Below are positions 1 through 7,551 of a stretch of DNA of 26,511 nt, piece by piece (positions within the stretch are counted from its first letter, which is position 1; the number at the start of each line of letters is the position of its first letter). This DNA is from a virus, in the IMG/VR virus record IMGVR_UViG_3300027763_000205, positions 1 through 26,511 of that record. One strand, written 5' to 3'. Both the position numbers and the translations under genes were made by a program. Below the pieces are notes generated by a model. That model was not told the origin of the DNA, ran no database searches, and worked only from the letters and a program-made list of their open reading frames with translations.

Positions 1-447
1 TGATGGCGAACCACCAGACTTTCTAGCAAAATCACCCAATCCATGATAACGATTGGCAGATGTCCATTGAATCAAACCATAACCGCCGTAGCAGTTATAA
101 TATGACGTTTTACTACCACCTTCGCAAACATTAGACTGGAATGTTGATTCCTGCTTAATATTGCCCAGAATAGTAGCAAGGGCGTTTTTATCTTTAATTC
201 CAATGTCCTGGAAATAATCCAGAGCTACATTTTCATTTTCATTACACCCTTTACAAATTAACCTCTTCTCTTTTGACTTTTCGGGAGCAACCTCTTTGGT
301 CGCTGTCTTTGATGTAGGCTCCTCTTGAATAATGGAAAATGGTGGAGGACCACTCAATGGTGGAGGAGGAAACACAAATGGCAGTGTTGCCGAACTGGTT
401 GTAACCGATGCCAGAAGGGGCAAGGCTACTGTAAAGATGTTTTGCAT
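1..447 (-). CDS. Phage lysozyme-like cell-wall hydrolase, C-terminus cut by window edge
   Basis: A muralytic enzyme of the phage tail-lysozyme type is likely. After the ATG at 447 there is a hydrophobic stretch (IFTVALPLLASV, residues 4-15) ending in a small-residue region, which looks like a signal or signal-anchor peptide. A Pro-rich linker and a charged Lys/Glu stretch follow. From about residue 90 comes the lysozyme-like core: ALATILGNIKQES, with Glu as the probable catalytic acid, then YGGYGLIQWTSANRY and GDFARKSGG. The reading frame runs out of the window at base 1. An overlapping frame also stays open upstream, but only the frame starting at 447 has recognisable hydrolase sequence. It sits downstream of a GH19 endolysin and a C39-like peptidase, so this is a lysis or cell-wall cluster. 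The exact family is inferred by eye. Confidence 0.72.
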   Translation of the reverse strand, partial: MQNIFTVALPLLASVTTSSATLPFVFPPPPLSGPPPFSIIQEEPTSKTATKEVAPEKSKEKRLICKGCNENENVALDYFQDIGIKDKNALATILGNIKQESTFQSNVCEGGSKTSYYNCYGGYGLIQWTSANRYHGLGDFARKSGGSPS

Positions 448-540
448 TAAAGTTAATAGAATTCGACATCCGTATAGGTAAAGGAGAAGTTCCCACCCTC
501 TCAGGGGGCATTACCCACGGCTCTAAAATCACATCAAAAT

Positions 541-579
541 CTCATAATATCATCCCTGTGTTAGGGATCTCTCATAATA
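541..579. repeat. Small hairpin between two direct repeats
   Basis: The 190-base gap between the lysozyme gene (start 447) and the plus-strand 62-aa gene (start 639) contains a perfect 6-bp inverted repeat, ATCCCT (552-557) and AGGGAT (563-568), with a 5-base loop. It is bracketed by a 9-base direct repeat CTCATAATA at 541-549 and 571-579. There is no T-run, so it is not a clear terminator. It could be a regulatory site for the divergent pair, or chance. Nothing else is evident in the gap apart from the late promoter at 609-616. Confidence 0.35.
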
Positions 580-608
580 AGTTACTATTTAGATTTTGTC
601 AAGTAAAT

Positions 609-616
609 CATAAATA
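609..616 (+). promoter_or_regulatory. T4-type late promoter (CATAAATA)
   Basis: This matches the T4-like late promoter consensus NATAAATA and lies 22 bases before the ATG of the plus-strand 62-aa gene. The same spacing (23 bases) is seen at the other two plus-strand genes in this window, which strengthens the call. Confidence 0.6.
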
Positions 617-638
617 CTTCAACAACCCATTTCAACTT

Positions 639-827
639 ATGCCAAGGGAATGGAATACTCCAGACAGAGAGTGTTGGAATGGATCAATTCATAAAATTTT
701 AAAGGCAATAGATAATCATACGGATTTTTACATAAAAACAGGAGATACTTGGCATGAAGAACAAGCCGAGTATCTCCGTAAATATGTTTATAGATTAAAA
801 GACTGGATACGCAATCAAGAAAATTAG
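639..827 (+). CDS. Conserved small cyanophage protein, 62 aa
   Basis: The function is unknown. The protein is 62 residues, starts [17 protein letters not shown] and is largely helical and charged ([10 protein letters not shown], then [18 protein letters not shown]). It resembles small conserved hypothetical proteins I associate with T4-like cyanophages. A GTG at 558 would give 89 aa, but the ATG at 639 fits a late promoter 22 bases upstream and the start of the conserved-looking sequence. It is one of only three plus-strand genes here. It converges with the GH19 gene, and the two stop codons overlap at 824-827. Confidence 0.7.
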   Translation: MPREWNTPDRECWNGSIHKILKAIDNHTDFYIKTGDTWHEEQAEYLRKYVYRLKDWIRNQEN

Positions 828-1498
828 ATTACATTACAGCATCTCTTGTAATACATCTTACGATCATCCAATCCATTATACCCACCATTTACTCTGAGAG
901 TAACCTGGTCTACGGTTGGATTTGTATCGCATAAAGTATTCATATCATTATTGTGCCACCAAAAACCAGCACTGGTGAATGGATAACGAGTAGCAACATA
1001 TGCTACACCACTCATTACTTCTGGATCCTTGATATAGTTGGCAAATGCCTGATAATTTGCTCTACCTGTAAGTTGAATGTAACCAGCACCTTTATATCTT
1101 GGACCATCACCTGGCTGGGTGTTTCCAAGATCATCACGACCCTCATAAGCATCACCTGATGCCAGTTCCAGGTTATATCTTCCACCACCAGACTCATGAG
1201 AAATCTGTGCTAGGAAGTGGCGAATACGAGCAGGAGTAGTAATATAAAAAGTCTTCAGGCACTTATTCAGTTCAACAATTTCTGTATCTTGAATAAGTGT
1301 AGTACTACATCCCCAAATGAATGCAAGTTCTTCTTTTGAAACAAGTTGCATACCATAAACTGGTGGTTTTGTTCTATAGAGTTTTGCAAACTCTTCAAGA
1401 ATATCAGGTGCTACGTGCTGTTGAAGATACTCCCATGCTTTCAGTTGCTCTGGAGTATTCTTATTATACTTAATCGCATCTAAAAAGTTAATAGTCAT
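824..1498 (-). CDS. GH19-family endolysin (chitinase-like muramidase)
   Basis: A peptidoglycan or glycan hydrolase of glycoside hydrolase family 19, probably the endolysin that breaks the host wall at lysis. It has 224 aa. An N-terminal region of about 75 residues precedes the catalytic domain. That domain has [16 protein letters not shown], with Glu102 the expected general acid, then [11 protein letters not shown] with the second Glu at 119, then [15 protein letters not shown]. The late FWWHNN and VNGGYNG segments are also typical of GH19. No signal peptide is visible, so it needs a holin or another export route. The ATG at 1498 overlaps the stop of the upstream C39-like gene (ATGA), and AAGGA lies just upstream, implying translational coupling. 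The longer GTG-started frame (1540) is less likely. Confidence 0.88.
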   Translation of the reverse strand: MTINFLDAIKYNKNTPEQLKAWEYLQQHVAPDILEEFAKLYRTKPPVYGMQLVSKEELAFIWGCSTTLIQDTEIVELNKCLKTFYITTPARIRHFLAQISHESGGGRYNLELASGDAYEGRDDLGNTQPGDGPRYKGAGYIQLTGRANYQAFANYIKDPEVMSGVAYVATRYPFTSAGFWWHNNDMNTLCDTNPTVDQVTLRVNGGYNGLDDRKMYYKRCCNVI

Positions 1499-2181
1499 GT
1501 GAAAATCCTTCCCCATCCATCGTTTCCATTTGGACACCAACGAGCAACTAACTCAGACTTCTTATAGATAGCACCCTTACCATTTGTCACATCTCCAGTA
1601 TAACCATCGTTGAGTGAACCATAAGGATCATTTACAACATAATCACCACCATCTGTCTTACCAACTACAACGACCATGTGGCCGCCAGTAGGATTAGACA
1701 AAGAACCTCTGTGGAGAATGCCAATAACCACAGGCCGTCCAGCAGACAACTCACAATCAATATCTGCGAAAGACAGATTGTAACTAAACTTAGAACGGAT
1801 ACCGTAGTCAGACAATACTTTTGTCTGAACTTCGTGATCTGTTGTATCACCGATTGCAAAGACGTTGCGAATATACGCATCATCTCCTTGTGCTCCCTTT
1901 AGTGTGCCTGGTTTAAAATACTGAAGACACATCGCACAACTAGAACTATTACAAGTGCGCGATGCATCTGTATAATTATCAGTCTGTGGATAATAAGGAA
2001 CATCTAAACGAATAGATGATTTTGGTTTTTCTATTTTGGTTCGGTAAATACGAACCCAATTTGAAGAATCGTCCAATAAAGGAGAATCCTTCAAGTCAAC
2101 TTCAAGTTGCTCTACTGCAGCAACATGCTTTGGATTTTTTTCATCATAATTGCGAAAAAAATTGTGTAAATCAATTTTCAT
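1495..2181 (-). CDS. C39-like cysteine peptidase, probable cell-wall peptidase
   Basis: A papain-fold peptidase of the C39-like type, 228 aa. From residue 58 the pattern is [13 protein letters not shown] (Gln66, oxyanion position), a Cys-rich stretch [12 protein letters not shown] (Cys82 the best nucleophile candidate, Cys77 the alternative), GGHMVVVVG (His168) and VNDPYG (Asp185). That is the expected Gln/Cys/His/Asp order. The first 55 residues are charged and helical, with no signal peptide. It is coupled by ATGA to the 60-aa gene upstream and the GH19 gene downstream. I infer that it cuts peptide cross-links while the GH19 enzyme cuts glycan. A role in virion protein processing cannot be excluded. 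Confidence 0.8.
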   Translation of the reverse strand: MKIDLHNFFRNYDEKNPKHVAAVEQLEVDLKDSPLLDDSSNWVRIYRTKIEKPKSSIRLDVPYYPQTDNYTDASRTCNSSSCAMCLQYFKPGTLKGAQGDDAYIRNVFAIGDTTDHEVQTKVLSDYGIRSKFSYNLSFADIDCELSAGRPVVIGILHRGSLSNPTGGHMVVVVGKTDGGDYVVNDPYGSLNDGYTGDVTNGKGAIYKKSELVARWCPNGNDGWGRIFT

Positions 2182-2360
2182 ATATTTTCCTTATAAGTAA
2201 CTGAAAAAATATCATGATCGGGAATATCAGGATCTAACCATTCACTAAATTCAGATTGAATTGCCTGAGCATCTCCATAATCATTTTGCTCACAGAGAGA
2301 ATGAATACGGTCAACTGCCCAATCATGTGATGTCCGAAGAGTCTGCTCTAGAGTTATCAT
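2178..2360 (-). CDS. Small acidic hypothetical protein, 60 aa
   Basis: Not recognised. The 60-residue protein is acidic and probably helical (MITLEQTLRTSHDWAVDRIH, then a segment ending SEWLDPDIPDHD). The start is supported by AAGGA eight bases before the ATG. It overlaps the end of the GIY-YIG-like gene by 38 bases and the start of the C39-like gene by 4 (ATGA), so it belongs to the same transcript. It may be a small accessory of the lysis cluster, but the sequence does not show this. Confidence 0.65.
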   Translation of the reverse strand: MITLEQTLRTSHDWAVDRIHSLCEQNDYGDAQAIQSEFSEWLDPDIPDHDIFSVTYKENI

Positions 2361-2778
2361 AAAAATAATCCTTGCGAAAATAGCGATTTAGGATATTGCT
2401 ATTATAGTATGCAGGAATCCCAGAGTCAAGTGCTTCGGTCAGCACATTATTTAGGAAAAGTTGCCTAGTCTCTTCAAAATTACACTTACCTTTAGTCTTA
2501 TGTAATGATATTATTTTTCTTTCAAAACATTCTTTACCATACTTTATGACATCTTCTTTTAGTTCTGGACAAGATCCATAATAATTCTTCCAATCGGATT
2601 CAGATTTAACCTTTCTTTTTTTTCCTTTTGGAGTTCTGAATGACCAAAGATACTTGCGTCCTATGTAATTTCTACCGGTGATCTTACAGTGAATATGATA
2701 TACAAATCCAAAATAATCTTCTATGTGATTGGATTCGAATATTTCCTCATTGAATCTCCATGGATTCTCATAACTCAT
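2323..2778 (-). CDS. GIY-YIG-like putative endonuclease, 151 aa
   Basis: A probable GIY-YIG-fold nuclease. Residues 23-42 read FGFVYHIHCKITGRNYIGRK, which matches the two beta strands of that fold with a degenerate GFVY in place of GIY and NYIG in place of YIG. SDWKNYYGSCPELKEDV and ECFERKIISLHKTKG follow, with the Arg/Glu positions expected for the domain. Seg-type homing endonucleases of T4 have this fold, but similar stand-alone proteins are common in cyanophages at fixed positions, so homing activity is not implied. It is preceded by a late promoter (2801-2808) and heads the minus-strand lysis cluster. Confidence 0.72.
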   Translation of the reverse strand: MSYENPWRFNEEIFESNHIEDYFGFVYHIHCKITGRNYIGRKYLWSFRTPKGKKRKVKSESDWKNYYGSCPELKEDVIKYGKECFERKIISLHKTKGKCNFEETRQLFLNNVLTEALDSGIPAYYNSNILNRYFRKDYFYDNSRADSSDIT

Positions 2779-2800
2779 ATTAAGTAATCTTATGAGCTAA

Positions 2801-2808
2801 TATTTATC
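2801..2808 (-). promoter_or_regulatory. T4-type late promoter (GATAAATA)
   Basis: NATAAATA match 22 bases upstream of the ATG of the GIY-YIG-like gene at 2778. With the plus-strand promoter at 2862-2869 it forms a divergent pair of late promoters in a 114-base intergenic region. It probably drives the leftward lysis cluster. Confidence 0.6.
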
Positions 2809-2861
2809 TTTAACCGGAACAAACCTATTCTAATCATTATTTGAGATATTGTCAAGGGGTT

Positions 2862-2869
2862 GATAAATA
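2862..2869 (+). promoter_or_regulatory. T4-type late promoter (GATAAATA)
   Basis: NATAAATA match 23 bases upstream of the ATG at 2893. The spacing is the same as at the next gene (3236-3243 to 3267). Confidence 0.62.
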
Positions 2870-2892
2870 CTCAATAAAGAGATATACTAGAA

Positions 2893-3237
2893 ATGTCTGT
2901 CTATGTAAGAAATCTAACTATTAATACAAGCACTGACTTTAGTGAGACTCTGGAGTTAACTCAAAGTGGTGGAGGAGCAGTTAATCTAACTGGGTTTGGT
3001 GGTGTTGCACACTTAAGAAAGACTCCCGAAAGTACTAACTATGTTGGATTTGGGATCTCTTTCGTTAACAGATCTGGGGGAATTGTTAATATTTCTATGG
3101 CTAGCACTATAACTTCAACAATAAAAGCAGGAAGATATGTTTACGATTTGCTATTGATTAGACCAAACACAACCAAGACGGTAGCAGTAGAAGGAACAGT
3201 GTTAGTAAGATCTGGAATTTCGACAGGATGCTTCTAA
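2893..3237 (+). CDS. Probable virion protein, Ig-like/beta-rich paralogue 1
   Basis: A 114-aa beta-rich protein, MSVYVRNLTINTSTDF at the N-terminus, with alternating hydrophobic strands and a closing GRYVYDLLLI ... VEGTVLVRSG segment. Cyanophages carry many such short beta-sandwich proteins annotated as structural. It is a tandem paralogue of the next gene (shared VY..NL.I.T.TDF, ISM.ST.T, YDLLL and VEG..LV). The late promoter at 2862 supports a virion or late role. The exact location (tail fibre, baseplate or capsid decoration) cannot be told. Confidence 0.75.
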   Translation: MSVYVRNLTINTSTDFSETLELTQSGGGAVNLTGFGGVAHLRKTPESTNYVGFGISFVNRSGGIVNISMASTITSTIKAGRYVYDLLLIRPNTTKTVAVEGTVLVRSGISTGCF

Positions 3238-3243
3238 TAAATA
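3236..3243 (+). promoter_or_regulatory. T4-type late promoter (AATAAATA) overlapping a stop codon
   Basis: NATAAATA match overlapping the stop codon (3235-3237) of the preceding gene and 23 bases before the ATG at 3267. Each of the two paralogues therefore appears to have its own late promoter. Confidence 0.55.
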
Positions 3244-3266
3244 TTTTTATCTTAGGTTAAAAAGTA

Positions 3267-3605
3267 ATGACTGTATACGCTAGCAATCTTGTCATTTATA
3301 CTGGAACAGATTTTGAGCAAACTTTCGTATTTGAAAGTGCTCAAAGTAATAGTTCCTTGAAATTGGATGGATATGCTGGATGTGCTGCATTAAAAAGATT
3401 TGAAACTTCAAATATGGCAGCATCTTTTGATGTATCAGTAACCAATGCAGAACTTGGAAAAGTTAGAATTTCTATGGGATCTACTGTTACTGAGATGTTA
3501 AAACCTGGTAAATATTTTTACGATTTACTTTTAGATAGTGGTAGTGAAATTATAAAAGTTGTTGAAGGACAAGCATTGGTCAAAAAATCTGTTACTAGAG
3601 TATAA
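3267..3605 (+). CDS. Probable virion protein, Ig-like/beta-rich paralogue 2
   Basis: A 112-aa paralogue of the gene just upstream, starting MTVYASNLVIYTGTDFEQTF and ending KYFYDLLLDSG followed by VVEGQALVKKSV. It is beta-rich with no signal peptide or membrane segment. The hairpin immediately after its stop codon mainly fits a minus-strand terminator, but could also shield this gene from convergent transcription. A virion role is inferred from the late promoter and from similarity to cyanophage structural proteins. Confidence 0.75.
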   Translation: MTVYASNLVIYTGTDFEQTFVFESAQSNSSLKLDGYAGCAALKRFETSNMAASFDVSVTNAELGKVRISMGSTVTEMLKPGKYFYDLLLDSGSEIIKVVEGQALVKKSVTRV

Positions 3606-3630
3606 AAAAAGCACCCCGTAAGAGGTGCTT
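3604..3630 (-). terminator. Intrinsic terminator after the 850-aa gene
   Basis: On the minus strand the stem AAGCACC ... GGTGCTT is followed directly by seven T (plus-strand A run 3604-3610). It lies 22 bases after the stop of the 850-aa gene (3652) and touches the stop codon of the convergent plus-strand gene. The plus-strand side has only two T after the stem, so it is weaker in that direction. Confidence 0.8.
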
Positions 3631-3651
3631 AATAAAATTCAAAAGATTATA

Positions 3652-6204
3652 TCAACCAGAATAATCTCCTTTATTTCTTCTTCCTTGTCTTTCAACTTGT
3701 CCGACAGTCATCCCAGTTTTCATTTTTGCCTTTCCTCCGCCAGCACCAAAGTCAGTCGTCTTACCACTATCATCTTTTGATGGGGGGACAGCAGGTGGTC
3801 TGTTTACGCTAGTTTGTTTTGATGGTGGGATATATGCTTTAGATTTTGGAAGATTTCCAGTAAATAATGCGTGGATTGCACCAGCAACAGGTCCTACTGT
3901 GCTTCCATCACCAAGATCATAACGACCTGTTGAACTATTATAACCACCCTCAACAATAGTTCCAATCGTTTCAACATCCATCTCCATCATCACATAAAGT
4001 GCCTCGTCTAAGGTATCTACGTGCCCGTTGTTCAAGAGATACTCAAGGACTAGATCATAAGCATCATGCTGATAAGAATCCCAAAGTGGTTCCTTTCTTA
4101 GTGGAGCACCGTTAGTTATTGGGGGTAGGGGGGCACTAGAAGGTTTTGGAGAAGGTTTTGAGGAAGAATCCCAAAGAGGTCCATCCTTATAAGGTTTCCC
4201 ATCACCAGGTTTAGTGCTGGTTTGTTGAGTTGGAGTTGGAGGAGCACTAACAGGCTTCAAAGGAGTTGTTCCTGTTGAAGAACTTGCCGCAATCTTATTG
4301 GTTGTAGGCGCAACACTTCCAGAAGCAATAGGAGAAGTGCTACTAGCAGCATTAGATGCTTGAGAAGTAGTTGCAGGTTTAAATTGTGAAGAACCCAAAG
4401 ACAATTGTGATGCTTTTTGTGCGAAGTTGCGAGGTTCTGGTTTCGATGCTTCCACACCTGCCTTGATCGCACCCTCTTCACCCTTACCTGCTGCTCTTGC
4501 TGCTTGTGCTGCTCTTAGCTCATCACCAGTTGCTGCTCTTCTTTCAAACTTAGTCCCACCTGCTGTAGTTCCAACCGAATATCCTTGTGGCGACCTTTCA
4601 ATTGCTGGTTTTGATGGTGTTGGTGTTGGTGTAGGAGCAGGTTTTGGTGCTCCTGGTGATGGTGTTGGTGCAGGTTTTATTGATGCATCTGCCTCTGGTG
4701 CAGGTGCAGGTTTTGGGGTTGATTGTCCTTTCCAATGTGCTAATGCTTTGTCCAAACCTGGAGTTCCCTTAGATGCACGTCTTGGATCTCCTTCAGGATT
4801 TGCTTCTGTAGGATTAACTCTACGACCTGCCTTCACATCAGCAGAAATCTGACTTTGTCTTTTCTCATCTGCAGCAATTTTCAGTTGATCAGCTTTTTTT
4901 AGTTCGGCAGCACGAGGACTTCCTATGTAAGGCAATTCATTATCCCATGCGCGTGGCGCTGCTGGTTTTGCTGGTGCTGGTTTTGCTGCAGGTGGTTTTG
5001 CTGGTGCTGATCTTTGCTTATCTATGGTTGCTTGAGATTGGTATCCAAAATCAGATCCTGTCCAAACTTTACCTGCACTATTTTTCTCCCCCAATTTAGG
5101 TTCTTCCAATAATCTTTCTTTACGATGATAAGCATTAGTATGTTCTTTTTTCAATCCAAAAGGATTTCTTTGATTTTGTTGAGATGCTGGTCTTGGAGTA
5201 GATGGTTGCTGTCCTTTTTCATTGGAAAGTTTTCTATCAACATCTTTTTGAACATTACTTCCCATATTCTTCAACCACTCTCCAGTTTGTTGTGTTTCTC
5301 TTGGGGAACCCGTATCTTTGAAACCTGGAATTCCAGATGAAACTGATCCTGCAGTCTTAATTACATTTCCTGTCCCTCCAACTAGTGCCCCACCAAGTCT
5401 TTGGGTTGCACTAGATTGTCCAGATGCTGCTCTTTTTACATCAACAGTAGCAAGAGTTCCTCCACCTAAAATTGCTGGCACACCTACACCATATTTTAGG
5501 GCAGTTTTTCCTGGACCACTTTTAGCGATATCGGCAACTTTTCCGCCAACCTGTTTAGCAGCTTGTCTAAGTCCTATACTCGCTGCAGGTTGGGATGGTT
5601 TTGGTGGTTTTGGTGGTTCTGGTGGTTGGTTTCCACCACCGCCGCCAGAAGGTCCTCCTGGAGGATTTCCACCCCCACCAGGAGAAGGTGGTTTTGGTGC
5701 TTGTAGTCGTTGTGGTTTATTTGTTGCTGGTTTTTGTCCTGTTGGTGGTTTTCCTGTTATTTGTGAAGAAGGAATCCTGGATGTATTGGATTTGGGTGGT
5801 TTGGTTCCTTTCTCTGGTTCATTTGTTTTAGATTGGAAAGATCCTGTTTTCAACCATCTTTCTTCATCTGGAGTATTTTGAGATGCTGATTTTCTTTTTT
5901 GTAAGTCTTGAGCCAACTTTGCCGCACCACCAACAAGTGCAGTTGTTCCTGCGGCAATAGCGGGCCATACCAACGGCGCCGCTAATGCTGGAGCGATTTC
6001 ATCAAGTTGTTCTGCATTAATATAATTATATACTTCATATACCTCATCCCACGAATATTCACTTAAATCTTCACCTTCATTTACAAGTGAATATACCCAA
6101 TTTTCAAAATCTTCTTGAATTTGTTGTTCGGTAATTTGTGGAGCATAAACAGCATTATATGCTTCCATCATTGAACTAACTTCACTACCCGTAATTCTTG
6201 ACAT
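3652..6204 (-). CDS. 850-aa low-complexity probable virion/internal protein
   Basis: A large protein of cyanophage virion type whose function is unknown. Residues 1-70 are acidic and helical. Residues about 71-95 are Ala/Gly/Leu-rich and hydrophobic (LAAPLVWPAIAAGTTALVGG), a possible membrane-inserting segment. Residues about 115-690 are mostly Pro/Ala/Ser/Gly/Lys-rich low complexity, with a Gly/Pro tract near 175-200 and repeated KPAP and KPSP units. A folded C-terminal part has YDLVLEYLLNNGHVDTLDEALYVMM (split here as a description of one helical pair), a motif I associate with other cyanophage structural proteins. It follows a late promoter (6233-6240) and is closed by a terminator. The long antisense frames opposite it reflect its repetitive composition. 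Confidence 0.72.
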   Translation of the reverse strand: MSRITGSEVSSMMEAYNAVYAPQITEQQIQEDFENWVYSLVNEGEDLSEYSWDEVYEVYNYINAEQLDEIAPALAAPLVWPAIAAGTTALVGGAAKLAQDLQKRKSASQNTPDEERWLKTGSFQSKTNEPEKGTKPPKSNTSRIPSSQITGKPPTGQKPATNKPQRLQAPKPPSPGGGGNPPGGPSGGGGGNQPPEPPKPPKPSQPAASIGLRQAAKQVGGKVADIAKSGPGKTALKYGVGVPAILGGGTLATVDVKRAASGQSSATQRLGGALVGGTGNVIKTAGSVSSGIPGFKDTGSPRETQQTGEWLKNMGSNVQKDVDRKLSNEKGQQPSTPRPASQQNQRNPFGLKKEHTNAYHRKERLLEEPKLGEKNSAGKVWTGSDFGYQSQATIDKQRSAPAKPPAAKPAPAKPAAPRAWDNELPYIGSPRAAELKKADQLKIAADEKRQSQISADVKAGRRVNPTEANPEGDPRRASKGTPGLDKALAHWKGQSTPKPAPAPEADASIKPAPTPSPGAPKPAPTPTPTPSKPAIERSPQGYSVGTTAGGTKFERRAATGDELRAAQAARAAGKGEEGAIKAGVEASKPEPRNFAQKASQLSLGSSQFKPATTSQASNAASSTSPIASGSVAPTTNKIAASSSTGTTPLKPVSAPPTPTQQTSTKPGDGKPYKDGPLWDSSSKPSPKPSSAPLPPITNGAPLRKEPLWDSYQHDAYDLVLEYLLNNGHVDTLDEALYVMMEMDVETIGTIVEGGYNSSTGRYDLGDGSTVGPVAGAIHALFTGNLPKSKAYIPPSKQTSVNRPPAVPPSKDDSGKTTDFGAGGGKAKMKTGMTVGQVERQGRRNKGDYSG

Positions 6205-6232
6205 TTTTCTCGATCTAGTTCTTTTATAAACT

Positions 6233-6240
6233 TATTTATA
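6233..6240 (-). promoter_or_regulatory. T4-type late promoter (exact TATAAATA) fused to a terminator
   Basis: An exact TATAAATA lies 28 bases before the ATG at 6204. It begins where the T-run of the terminator at 6241-6264 ends, so the terminator of the nrd block and the promoter of the 850-aa gene are contiguous. Confidence 0.7.
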
Positions 6241-6264
6241 AAAAAAGAGGGCCCGAAGACCCTC
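6241..6264 (-). terminator. Intrinsic terminator of the primase-nrdA-nrdB block
   Basis: On the minus strand GAGGG, a TTCG-containing loop region and CCCTC are followed by a run of T. The stem starts inside the stop codon of the 53-aa gene (6263-6265). The T-run continues into the late promoter TATAAATA. Confidence 0.78.
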
Positions 6265-6424
6265 ATTTAACATCATCACAAATCTTACCTAACCATTCAT
6301 TTTTATAATCATAATCACCAAATAAAAAATCATCTGCTTCTGCAGCATCTTTAAAGGCATTCAGGATATCCTGTTCACACCATTCATCATAATTGGAATC
6401 CTGAGAAAGTATCTTTGGTAACAT
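6263..6424 (-). CDS. Small acidic hypothetical protein downstream of nrdB, 53 aa
   Basis: Not recognised. The 53-residue protein is very acidic (EQDILNAFKDAAEADD and FGDYDYKNEW segments). The frame is open back to 6565, but the ATG at 6424 is preceded by a good GGAGG and avoids a long overlap with nrdB, so I chose it; the remaining overlap is 38 bases. Position directly after nrdB suggests co-expression with ribonucleotide reductase, nothing more. Confidence 0.6.
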   Translation of the reverse strand: MLPKILSQDSNYDEWCEQDILNAFKDAAEADDFLFGDYDYKNEWLGKICDDVK

Positions 6425-7517
6425 CTTGTTTAATTCCTCCGATGATATAACTCTCCACTTCCGTTTCTTGGGGTGCCACTTGAAGTCCTTTGGAAGAAAT
6501 CCAATGCTCAGTCCAAGGAAGTGGATTATTTTTTGCTGGAATATCATAAAGTGGGCGAAGACCAATCGCTCTCATACGACGATTTGCAATCCACTCAACA
6601 TATTGCTGAAGAAGTTTATCATTCAGACCAATCATAGAACCATCTTTGAACAGATATTCTGCCCAAAGTTTTTCTTGATTAACTGCATTTTCAAAGGTCT
6701 TATAGACCCATTGCTCTTCTTCTTTAGCAATTCTTTGCATCTCAGGGTCATCACCCTCCTTCCACTTATTCATAATGTTTTGAGTGATGACCAGATGCTG
6801 ATTCTCATCACGAGCAATCAATCCAATGATCTTTGCACTTCCTTCCATAAGTTTGAGTTCGCCAAATGCAAAACTGCAAGCGAAACTGACATAAAAGCGA
6901 ATACCTTCAAGAATATTAACGTTTGCAATTGCTCTGAACAATCTGCGTTTGAGTTCATATCTTTCTGTCTGTGCGTGGGGAACTTGTTCTTGGGCATATT
7001 TCCAAAGTTCAGAAGTCCCATAATGTTGAGCACTATTGATAAAATCATTATATGCTTCGGTCACACTCACAGCACGTTCCATAATACGATCATCTCTAAG
7101 AATAGTATCAAATACATCCGAAGGATCAGAATATACATTCTTGATAATATATGTATAGGAGCGTGAATGTATCATCTCCATAAACTCCCAGACTTTCATA
7201 CACGCTTCCAATTCTGGTAGCGAACAGTAGGGAGCAAACGCCATTCCAGGTCCACGACCTTGGACGCTATCAAGCATAACTTGATATTTTAGGTTAGAGG
7301 TAAAAATATGCTTTTGTTCAGGGCGAAGAGACTGATAATCTCCACGATCTTTTTGTAATGAAACTTCTTCTGGTCTCCAAAAGTATCCTAGTTGTTGAGT
7401 TGTGAGTTTTTCAAAAATTGGGTATTTGTAAGAATCGTATCTTTGAATGCCCAGTGGTTGTCCAAAAAACATTGGTTGCTTTTTGGTGTCTACCTCCTGA
7501 GAGTTAAAAACGGTCAT
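6387..7517 (-). CDS. nrdB: Ribonucleotide reductase class Ia, beta subunit
   Basis: The beta subunit holds the di-iron/tyrosyl radical used by NrdA to make deoxynucleotides for phage DNA. It has 376 aa from the ATG at 7517 (MTVFNSQEVDTKKQPMFFG, the usual cyanophage-type N-terminus). A GTG at 7571 would overlap nrdA and is less likely. Ligands and radical residues are visible: Glu114, His117 and Tyr121 in EMIHSRSY, Glu204 in NILEGIRFY, and Glu238 and His241 in ARDENQHL. All key residues appear intact. It lies 34 bases after nrdA and overlaps a small acidic gene downstream. Confidence 0.96.
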   Translation of the reverse strand: MTVFNSQEVDTKKQPMFFGQPLGIQRYDSYKYPIFEKLTTQQLGYFWRPEEVSLQKDRGDYQSLRPEQKHIFTSNLKYQVMLDSVQGRGPGMAFAPYCSLPELEACMKVWEFMEMIHSRSYTYIIKNVYSDPSDVFDTILRDDRIMERAVSVTEAYNDFINSAQHYGTSELWKYAQEQVPHAQTERYELKRRLFRAIANVNILEGIRFYVSFACSFAFGELKLMEGSAKIIGLIARDENQHLVITQNIMNKWKEGDDPEMQRIAKEEEQWVYKTFENAVNQEKLWAEYLFKDGSMIGLNDKLLQQYVEWIANRRMRAIGLRPLYDIPAKNNPLPWTEHWISSKGLQVAPQETEVESYIIGGIKQDVTKDTFSGFQL

Positions 7518-7551
7518 TTGATTAACCACTTCTTTCTCCGTGCTATTGGTT

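Noticed and set aside
251-532. 93-codon minus-strand frame overlapping the lysozyme gene
   Set aside because: The lysozyme frame starting at 447 has recognisable hydrolase sequence and a signal-like N-terminus; the other frame has neither.
4240-5720. CRISPR-like or tandem repeat array
   Set aside because: The short repeats are degenerate codons for KPAP/KPSP and Gly/Pro tracts in the 850-aa protein, without regular spacing or unique spacers.
5318-5881. Long plus-strand frame (187 codons) opposite the 850-aa gene
   Set aside because: It is a shadow of the Gly/Pro-rich low-complexity coding sequence, without promoter, ribosome binding site or recognisable protein.
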